This document shows, one piece after another, positions 1-3,954 of a DNA stretch of 6,028 bases. The position numbers and the translations under genes were made by a program. The DNA is from Pseudobdellovibrionaceae bacterium (lineage in GTDB: Bacteria > Bdellovibrionota > Bdellovibrionia > Bdellovibrionales > JAMPXM01): positions 1 to 6,028 of the forward strand of contig CAJYOV010000509.1 of NCBI GenBank assembly GCA_913776405.1. The letters run 5' to 3'. The notes below the pieces were generated by a model. That model was not told the DNA's origin and did not search any database. It worked only from the letters and a program-made list of their open reading frames with translations. Each line of letters starts with the position of its first letter. Position 1 is the first letter of the stretch.

Positions 1-177
1 ACATAAAGACCGACTTCGAAAAAATGCATGAAGAGAGCCCAGCACGAAAACTTGGTTTGGTTCTTTTGAAGCGATTTTTTTATCGGCGCTGACACACGCC
101 GAGAGCCCCAAGACAGATGCGGTCAATACTGCAATCACGCGACTCGAGAGAGAAAGAGAAAAGTGAGAGGGTGTCAT
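1..177 (-). CDS. Lipoprotein, N-terminal part (runs off left edge)
   Basis: The reverse strand from the ATG at 177-175 is open for 59 codons to the window edge. It encodes a lipoprotein signal peptide: Arg13 follows a short polar start, then comes a hydrophobic stretch (about residues 14-25), then a lipobox Leu-Ser-Ala-Cys with Cys28 as the lipidated residue. The mature part begins polar and Lys-rich (residues 30-40), followed by a hydrophobic beta-like stretch (VFVLGSLHA, residues 43-51). I do not recognise the mature domain from this short piece. Asp is not at position +2 (Val29), so outer-membrane sorting is plausible but inferred. A Shine-Dalgarno AGGGAG lies at 193-188. It is 10 bases from this ATG and 4 from an in-frame ATG at 183-181, so the start could be two codons earlier. 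The gene is co-directional with the DCC protein gene upstream, across a 98-base gap holding an octamer repeat array. Confidence 0.7.
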   Translation of the reverse strand, partial: MTPSHFSLSLSSRVIAVLTASVLGLSACVSADKKIASKEPNQVFVLGSLHAFFRSRSLC

Positions 178-187
178 AAACATTTAT

Positions 188-193
188 CTCCCT
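188..193 (-). promoter_or_regulatory. Shine-Dalgarno of the lipoprotein gene
   Basis: AGGGAG on the minus strand lies upstream of two in-frame ATG codons, at 183-181 (4-base gap) and 177-175 (10-base gap). It supports translation of the short reading frame at the left edge but does not by itself decide between the two starts. Confidence 0.5.
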
Positions 194-197
194 AAAA

Positions 198-203
198 ATT
201 TTA
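198..203 (-). promoter_or_regulatory. Possible -10 element for the lipoprotein gene
   Basis: TAAAAT on the minus strand matches the TATAAT consensus at 5 of 6 positions and lies just upstream of the AGGGAG ribosome site. No convincing -35 box is seen 16-18 bases upstream. If used, the transcript would start close to the ribosome site. This is a weak call, because the surrounding CTAAAA/TTTTAG palindrome (193-204) is simply AT-rich. Confidence 0.25.
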
Positions 204-209
204 GAACGC

Positions 210-230
210 GGCGAACTCGGCAGCTTCGCC
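210..230. repeat. Small inverted repeat (6-bp arms, 9-base loop)
   Basis: GGCGAA at 210-215 is complementary to TTCGCC at 225-230. On the minus strand it lies between the DCC gene and the lipoprotein gene. The nearest T-run begins more than ten bases after the stem, so it is a poor match to an intrinsic terminator. It could be a weak terminator, an operator or chance. Confidence 0.25.
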
Positions 231-231
231 A

Positions 232-271
232 CCCAGTCAGTCACTCAGACAGTGACTCAGTCAGCCAGTCA
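232..271. repeat. Array of five 8-bp degenerate tandem repeats
   Basis: Read on the plus strand as consecutive octamers, the units are CCCAGTCA (232-239), GTCACTCA (240-247), GACAGTGA (248-255), CTCAGTCA (256-263) and GCCAGTCA (264-271). Positions 3-8 follow NNCAGTCA: three units are exact and two carry one mismatch each. The first two bases of each unit vary. The array fills 40 of the 98 bases between the DCC stop codon and the lipoprotein ATG. The two mismatched middle units also create an inverted repeat, AGTCAC (239-244) with GTGACT (252-257). It may be a regulator-binding array or a drifting microsatellite. Confidence 0.6.
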
Positions 272-275
272 CCAA

Positions 276-689
276 TCAATCCAAGAAAAACGTTCGTTCT
301 TCTTTGGTCGGCAATCGACACGTGTCGCGTTTCCCGAATACGGGGTACCGGTTCGCGGCGACAGCTCGGTAAACGATATCCCGAATAGGCGTGGGAATGA
401 AATTAAGAATTGCGATCAAGAGATTCCAGCCGGGACCGAGAAGTTGCACGGCACGGAAGACGGCTTCGGAACGGCGATAGAGATTTCCGCGGTCCCAAAC
501 GATCACGGTGTCTAAGTTTTCTCGATCCGTTTGAGGTAAAAGCCGCGCGGCTGTTTCTCCTTGAAGAGGGGCAAAAGCGAGACGGTGAGCGTGATCTCGT
601 GCGAGCAGCCAATCTACCGACGTGTTACAGAGGCCGCAAACACCGTCAAAGAAGAGGATAAACTCGGGCTGAGATCTTTCATCACTCAC
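276..689 (-). CDS. DCC-family (DUF393/YuxK-like) thiol-disulfide oxidoreductase
   Basis: This 137-residue protein belongs to the DCC/DUF393 family of small thioredoxin-fold-like proteins predicted to act in thiol-disulfide exchange. The diagnostic N-terminal motif is present as FFDGVCGLCN, with Asp15, Cys18 and Cys21 as the presumed redox CxxC site. The family's C-terminal signature is also there: an Arg-Tyr-Pro-Val-Phe-Gly segment followed by Arg-Asp-Thr-Cys124-Arg-Leu-Pro. The length is normal for the family. There is no signal peptide, so it is cytoplasmic or membrane-associated through its hydrophobic middle (LLIAILNFIP). The start is GTG at 689-687, which overlaps the uppP stop codon (GTGA arrangement). 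Only a weak purine-rich stretch precedes it, so translation is probably coupled to uppP. The true substrate of DCC proteins is not established. The family call is secure; the redox role is inferred from the family. Confidence 0.92.
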   Translation of the reverse strand: MSDERSQPEFILFFDGVCGLCNTSVDWLLARDHAHRLAFAPLQGETAARLLPQTDRENLDTVIVWDRGNLYRRSEAVFRAVQLLGPGWNLLIAILNFIPTPIRDIVYRAVAANRYPVFGKRDTCRLPTKEERTFFLD

Positions 690-1492
690 AGCATTCTCAT
701 TTCTTTCCCGAAGGCGAGCGCTAAGAGAATCGCGACGCCGACTAAAACGCGATACACGCCGAAGATAAAGAAGCCACGACGAGTTAAGAACCCGACAAAC
801 CCTTTAATCGCAAGACAGCCTACCACGAAAGCGACGAGGTTGCCGATCAGGAGCATCGGAACTTGGTCGGCGGTTAATGTTGGTACGATTTTGAGAAGCT
901 TATAACCTGTTGCTGCCGTGAGCGTTGGAACCGCAAGGAAGAATGAAAATTCGGCTGCGGCTCTACGAGTGAGCTTTACGCTGAGACCGCCGATAATCGT
1001 CGATGCCGATCGGGAGACGCCGGGGATAAATGCCAAACACTGAATCATGCCGATCAGCGCAGCCTGGACGTAAGTCAGGCTCTCGATGTGACCGCTATCG
1101 GTTTCCGTTAGCCGCTTTTCCTGTTTTGCGAAAACCCGGTCGATCCCGATGAGAGCGAGACCGCCGACGATAAGTGCCAGCGCCACCACGCGTACATCGC
1201 CGAGTAAGAGATCGATTTTGCTCTTCAGCAAAAAGCCGAGACCCGCTGCCGGGAGAAACGCGATGAGCAGCTTTGTGTAGAACGGCACACCCGTCAGGAA
1301 CCGGCGCCAGTAAAGAACCAAAACCGAAAGAATTGCGCCAAATTGCACGATGACGGTGAAGTCTTTGACGAAGGGGTTTTCATTGATGCCCATGAGCCAA
1401 GACGTGATGATCAAGTGGCCTGTTGAGCTGATCGGTAGATACTCCGTGAGACCTTCCACGACGGCAAGAATGAGTGCTTGAAGTAATGTCAT
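686..1492 (-). CDS. uppP: Undecaprenyl-diphosphatase (BacA/UppP)
   Basis: UppP removes a phosphate from undecaprenyl diphosphate to regenerate the undecaprenyl phosphate carrier for peptidoglycan and other surface glycans; overproduction is known to give bacitracin resistance. Both signature regions are intact: EGLTEYLPISSTGH at residues 13-26 (the two catalytic-site Glu are 13 and 17, the Ser pair 22-23, His26), and PGVSRSAST at 157-165 with the conserved Arg161. The protein is very hydrophobic, with several membrane helices, as expected. I chose the ATG at 1492-1490 (268 residues, the usual family length, with 12 residues before the first catalytic Glu). An in-frame TTG at 1528 would add 12 polar residues, but it lies inside the predicted -35 box. 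No Shine-Dalgarno precedes the ATG, and the promoter geometry suggests a leaderless message. It is the first gene of an operon with the DCC protein, and divergent from the aminotransferase. Confidence 0.96.
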   Translation of the reverse strand: MTLLQALILAVVEGLTEYLPISSTGHLIITSWLMGINENPFVKDFTVIVQFGAILSVLVLYWRRFLTGVPFYTKLLIAFLPAAGLGFLLKSKIDLLLGDVRVVALALIVGGLALIGIDRVFAKQEKRLTETDSGHIESLTYVQAALIGMIQCLAFIPGVSRSASTIIGGLSVKLTRRAAAEFSFFLAVPTLTAATGYKLLKIVPTLTADQVPMLLIGNLVAFVVGCLAIKGFVGFLTRRGFFIFGVYRVLVGVAILLALAFGKEMRML

Positions 1493-1499
1493 GTGCTTG

Positions 1500-1528
1500 A
1501 TTGTGGGCGAAGGTTTGCGGTCTGGCAA
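1500..1528 (-). promoter_or_regulatory. Promoter of uppP, probably leaderless
   Basis: On the minus strand, TTGCCA (1528-1523, 5 of 6 to TTGACA) is followed by a 17-base spacer and CACAAT (1505-1500, 4 of 6 to TATAAT). The -10 ends 7 bases before the uppP ATG at 1492, so the predicted transcription start falls on or next to the A of ATG. No ribosome-binding site is seen. Predicted by eye only. Confidence 0.5.
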
Positions 1529-1550
1529 TCTAGCAATGAACGGAGCGGCT

Positions 1551-1559
1551 TGTTACCCT
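1551..1559 (+). promoter_or_regulatory. Possible extended -10 for the aminotransferase gene
   Basis: TGTTACCCT resembles an extended -10 (TGn followed by TAnnnT) and ends 8 bases before the ATG at 1568. No Shine-Dalgarno is present and no good -35 is found at the right distance. It fits the leaderless pattern of neighbouring genes but is the weakest example. Confidence 0.25.
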
Positions 1560-1567
1560 GAACTCAA

Positions 1568-2569
1568 ATGGCACAAGAAATTCCCGCGATCAAAGTTCTC
1601 TCCGAAACAGAAGCTCTTCAGAATCTGAACCGTCACAAGCACCCGTCGCGCAACTATGCTGCGATGTATTCAAGCTGGCTAGGTGGGATTACGACCGATC
1701 CAAATTTGATGATGGTGCCGATCGACGATCACGGATTCCACAGAGGTGATGCCGTCTTCGAGGCGATGAAGTGCGCAAGAGGTAAGATCTATACACTCGA
1801 TCGTCACTTGGACCGAATGCGTGTGTCGGCGTCCAAGATCGGTCTCGAACTTCCCCCAAGTTTACGCGAAATTGCGATTGAAACGACTCGCGCGTCGAAT
1901 CTCGATACGTGTTTGCTGCGCTACTACGTTTCTCGCGGCCCCGGTGGATTTACGACCAATCCGTACGAAAGTGTTGGTGCTCAAACCTACTTGGTGATCA
2001 CGCCTTTTACGCCGCCGACAGAATCTAAATATCAAGCGGGTGTGTCCGCGAAAACGAGTCGGTATCAAGTGAAAGAAGGTTTTTTCGCGACAGTGAAAAG
2101 CTGCAATTACCTTCCGAACGTGATGCTGAAGAAAGAAGCGGTCGACTCGAAACTGGATTTCACGGTGTCACTTGATGAAGCGGGCTTTATCGCGGAAGGT
2201 TCAACCGAAAATTTCGCAATTTTAACCGACGACGATACTCTTCTAGTACCGGGCTTCGAAAGAACTCTGCGCGGGATCACGCTCACTCGCGCGATGGAAC
2301 TTGCTTCCGAAGATCCCGAACTCAAAAAACGGATTCGCACCGTGTCTCACGGAAAGTTTAAGCCGAGTGAAGTACTGAAGGCGAAAGAAGCCTTTTTTTT
2401 CGGAACAACACTAGATTGTATCGGCGTGCGGGAGTTCGACGGCCAAGCGATGGGAAAAGGTCTCGGGTCGGCCAGGGCCCGTTGCGCAAGCGTTCAGCCG
2501 AGCCCTGCAAACAGACATCGCGTCAGGCCCGCTTTCTGTTTCGTTGCGTTAACGAGTTGGCATCGCTAA
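1568..2569 (+). CDS. Class IV PLP-dependent aminotransferase, frameshifted at the C-terminus
   Basis: This is a fold-type IV aminotransferase, related to D-amino-acid transaminase, branched-chain aminotransferase and aminodeoxychorismate lyase. The seen motifs are HRGDAVFEAM (residues 58-67, Arg59), the Schiff-base Lys177 in VKSCNYLPN, EGSTENFAIL (210-219; Glu210 is the expected pyridine-nitrogen ligand), TLRGITLTR (233-241) and EAFFFGTTLD (274-283). The substrate cannot be told from sequence alone. The printed frame gives 333 residues, but after about residue 297 it becomes an Arg/Ser/Ala-rich tail unlike the family. Skipping one base between 2455 and 2469 gives GRPGPVAQAF, the conserved C-terminal PGPV element, and a stop at 2550-2552 (327 residues). 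It is divergent from uppP with a 75-base gap, and a tetR-like gene follows. No Shine-Dalgarno precedes the ATG. The family call is firm; whether the gene is intact depends on whether the extra base is real. Confidence 0.9.
   Translation: MAQEIPAIKVLSETEALQNLNRHKHPSRNYAAMYSSWLGGITTDPNLMMVPIDDHGFHRGDAVFEAMKCARGKIYTLDRHLDRMRVSASKIGLELPPSLREIAIETTRASNLDTCLLRYYVSRGPGGFTTNPYESVGAQTYLVITPFTPPTESKYQAGVSAKTSRYQVKEGFFATVKSCNYLPNVMLKKEAVDSKLDFTVSLDEAGFIAEGSTENFAILTDDDTLLVPGFERTLRGITLTRAMELASEDPELKKRIRTVSHGKFKPSEVLKAKEAFFFGTTLDCIGVREFDGQAMGKGLGSARARCASVQPSPANRHRVRPAFCFVALTSWHR
2455..2552 (+). other. Displaced C-terminal coding segment of the aminotransferase (shifted frame)
   Basis: From about 2469 the shifted frame (codons starting at 2460, 2463 and so on) encodes GRPGPVAQAFSRALQTDIAS and ends with TAA at 2550-2552. 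Family members have a PGPV element at this place, after the FDG motif. One surplus base somewhere in 2455-2469 explains the break. The candidates are the A4 run (2455-2458) and the G3 run (2465-2467); removing a G gives GKGLGRPGPV, the more family-like junction. It may be a sequencing or assembly error, a true mutation or, less likely, a recoding site. Confidence 0.7.
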
Positions 2570-2586
2570 GTGCTTGTGCCTATCAT
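2557..2586 (+). promoter_or_regulatory. Promoter of the TetR-family gene, probably leaderless
   Basis: TTGGCA (2557-2562, 5 of 6 to consensus), an 18-base spacer and TATCAT (2581-2586, 5 of 6) form the best sigma-70-like promoter in the window. The -10 ends 8 bases before the ATG at 2595, so the message should begin at or beside the start codon. The -35 lies just after the restored aminotransferase stop at 2552. Confidence 0.5.
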
Positions 2587-2594
2587 TGAAGGGC

Positions 2595-3137
2595 ATGGCA
2601 AAACGTGACCGCGATCAAACCTTCTGGAAAGTTCTCAACGCCGCGCTCGATTTGGATTTTCGAAAAGGGCATCTGAAATGGACGATGTCGGAACTTTCGC
2701 GAAAATCCGGAATCACTAGATCCTTGATCTACTACCATTTTGGTCGCTCGAAGACTGCGATTTTGCAAGAAGCCGTTCGCGTGATCGGCGAACAATTGAT
2801 CGGCGTCGACACAGAGCGAATGGAGCAATGGCGAACAGGGGATTGGACAAAGGCGCTTATTCGCTCACGCCAATTGACTCATGAGTCGCCTTCGCTGATC
2901 AATTTCTACTTCCTTCACCGCAGCCGACCGACCGAAATCGGCGAAAGCCTGCGCGCTCTCGAAGGCGAATACAACAAGAAGCTCGCACTTCTTTTCCCGC
3001 ACCTAGATCAGATCGAGCGCCAAGCGTTGTTTGCTTTTTTCTGGGGCGTCACATTTGCACCAGATGTCGAGCAGCCTGCGATCGAAGTCGCCGTCAAATC
3101 ATTGAAAGCGCTCACTCGTAAGAAGAGCCTCGCGTAA
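2595..3137 (+). CDS. TetR/AcrR-family transcriptional regulator
   Basis: This 180-residue protein has a TetR-type N-terminal DNA-binding domain. The helix-turn-helix spans about residues 29-50: WTMSELSRKSGITRSLIYYHF matches the family pattern in which the recognition helix ends in Tyr-x-x-Phe. A basic start (MAKRDRD) and helix 1 (residues 8-20) precede it. The C-terminal part (about 60-170) is helical and divergent, as usual for ligand-binding domains, so no ligand can be named. I chose the ATG at 2595 over the in-frame TTG at 2574, because it gives the normal distance to the HTH and because TTG would lie upstream of the predicted transcription start. The AAGGG just before the ATG is too close to act as a normal ribosome site. 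It is 42 bases after the restored stop of the aminotransferase and convergent with the exported-protein gene. It probably regulates itself or a neighbour; the target is not visible. Confidence 0.88.
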   Translation: MAKRDRDQTFWKVLNAALDLDFRKGHLKWTMSELSRKSGITRSLIYYHFGRSKTAILQEAVRVIGEQLIGVDTERMEQWRTGDWTKALIRSRQLTHESPSLINFYFLHRSRPTEIGESLRALEGEYNKKLALLFPHLDQIERQALFAFFWGVTFAPDVEQPAIEVAVKSLKALTRKKSLA

Positions 3138-3167
3138 AGCGCGGTAATCCTGGGCAGTCATTCGAAG

Positions 3168-3788
3168 TCAGTAATTCGAACTCAAAGTCGGCGCCGAGTC
3201 GTCGAAACGCAAGTTCAGTCTCGTAATCTCAATGCGGTTGAGAGCTTGGGTCGATGATGTCAGTTTCATCTCGATGACAAGGTCATGCTTGTCGCCGCGG
3301 AAAAGAAGAGCCGGGTTCGATGAAGCCGGATCGTTCCAAGAAAATGGCCGTACATCGTAGCGATCTTGGAGTTGGCTCACCTCACGTGGAATGATGAAGG
3401 CCGATGAGTTCGCAGAGAACGAGAGCTCGCCAGAGTTGGCGATGTTTTGAGTGACGCGAGCCTCGAGGTCAGCAAAAACCGGTAGCTCCGTCGTAAAGCC
3501 CTGATCGTTTTTGCAAGTGAGAAGCCCGCGGCCTTCTGTTCTCAAAGTTGCGCCGACGTTGTCGGAGCCGTCGAAGGAGAAGAACGAGCTCAGCTGGCAC
3601 GTGAGATCTGTCGATCCACGTTCAACGCGCGAGCCAAGGGCTCTGCGCGCAGCTGGGTCCGATTGACCGCGACCGACGCTAGCTGTGAAAACGAGCGCAA
3701 GTAAGCTCAACGCCGCAAAGGGCGCTACTAAAACGGAAGTGGGTCTAATGCGGGACTGACGGCTGCTTGTCGGTGTCTGTAGTTTCAT
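3168..3788 (-). CDS. Sec-exported protein of unknown function
   Basis: I do not recognise a family. The 206-residue product begins with a long Sec signal peptide: a basic, Ser/Thr-rich n-region (residues 1-17, with Arg10, Arg13 and Arg15), a hydrophobic core (about 18-36, VLVAPFAALSLLALVF) and a likely cleavage site near residue 41. There is no lipobox Cys. The mature part has exactly two cysteines, Cys64 and Cys92, each within Leu-Thr-Cys at the end of a beta-like strand, so one disulfide is likely. The rest alternates like a small beta-rich periplasmic or outer-membrane-associated domain and ends in Asn-Tyr. The start at 3788-3786 is set by a strong GGGAGGG three bases upstream; an in-frame GTG at 3800 would put that site inside the gene. 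It is convergent with the TetR-family gene (30 bases between the stops, no terminator seen) and divergent from the PLD-VTT gene. Real gene: confident; function: unknown. Confidence 0.82.
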   Translation of the reverse strand: MKLQTPTSSRQSRIRPTSVLVAPFAALSLLALVFTASVGRGQSDPAARRALGSRVERGSTDLTCQLSSFFSFDGSDNVGATLRTEGRGLLTCKNDQGFTTELPVFADLEARVTQNIANSGELSFSANSSAFIIPREVSQLQDRYDVRPFSWNDPASSNPALLFRGDKHDLVIEMKLTSSTQALNRIEITRLNLRFDDSAPTLSSNY

Positions 3789-3791
3789 AAG

Positions 3792-3798
3792 CCCTCCC
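3792..3798 (-). promoter_or_regulatory. Shine-Dalgarno deciding the exported-protein start
   Basis: GGGAGGG on the minus strand ends 3 bases before the ATG at 3788-3786. It is the strongest ribosome site in the window. It rules against the in-frame GTG at 3800-3798, which overlaps it. Confidence 0.7.
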
Positions 3799-3809
3799 AC
3801 ACTTACGTT

Positions 3810-3837
3810 AATCTATTCGACGTCGTGCGCTCATCAA
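3810..3837 (-). promoter_or_regulatory. Promoter of the exported-protein gene
   Basis: On the minus strand, TTGATG (3837-3832, 4 of 6) is followed by a 16-base spacer and TAGATT (3815-3810, 4 of 6). The predicted start near 3803 gives a short 5' leader of about 15 bases containing the Shine-Dalgarno sequence. Moderate to weak by eye. Confidence 0.4.
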
Positions 3838-3917
3838 GTCCGCGTGCAGATTCCAACTCGAAATTGCGGCGGATTGTCTTCGTTTGTTCATGGCCGGGTG
3901 CGCCTAGACCTCAGAAG

Positions 3918-3947
3918 TTGACGGAGAGTCACAGCTCTTCAAAAAAT
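3918..3947 (+). promoter_or_regulatory. Promoter of the PLD-VTT gene, probably leaderless
   Basis: TTGACG (3918-3923, 5 of 6), an 18-base spacer and AAAAAT (3942-3947, 4 of 6) end 7 bases before the ATG at 3955, placing the transcription start at or one base before the ATG. No Shine-Dalgarno is present. An in-frame TGA at 3919-3921 means the coding frame cannot extend further upstream. Confidence 0.45.
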
Positions 3948-3954
3948 AAACTCG

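Noticed and set aside
239..257. Intrinsic terminator after the DCC gene
   Set aside because: The AGTCAC/GTGACT stem is only 6 bp, has no following T-run on the minus strand, and arises from the octamer repeats.
232..271. CRISPR array
   Set aside because: The units are 8 bases long with no spacers, far below CRISPR repeat size, and no cas gene is present.
252..905. Three plus-strand open frames across the DCC and uppP genes
   Set aside because: All are opposite two well-supported minus-strand genes, with basic, low-complexity products and no recognisable motifs.
2393..2400. T8 run in the aminotransferase as the frameshift site
   Set aside because: The frame after the run still matches family motifs (GTTLD, FDG) for about 20 residues, so the break must be downstream, near 2455-2469.
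3138..3180. Bidirectional terminator between the convergent TetR-family and exported-protein genes
   Set aside because: Only a repeated ATTCGAA (3160-3166 and 3174-3180) and a 4-bp CGCG pair are visible. There is no stable stem with a T-run.
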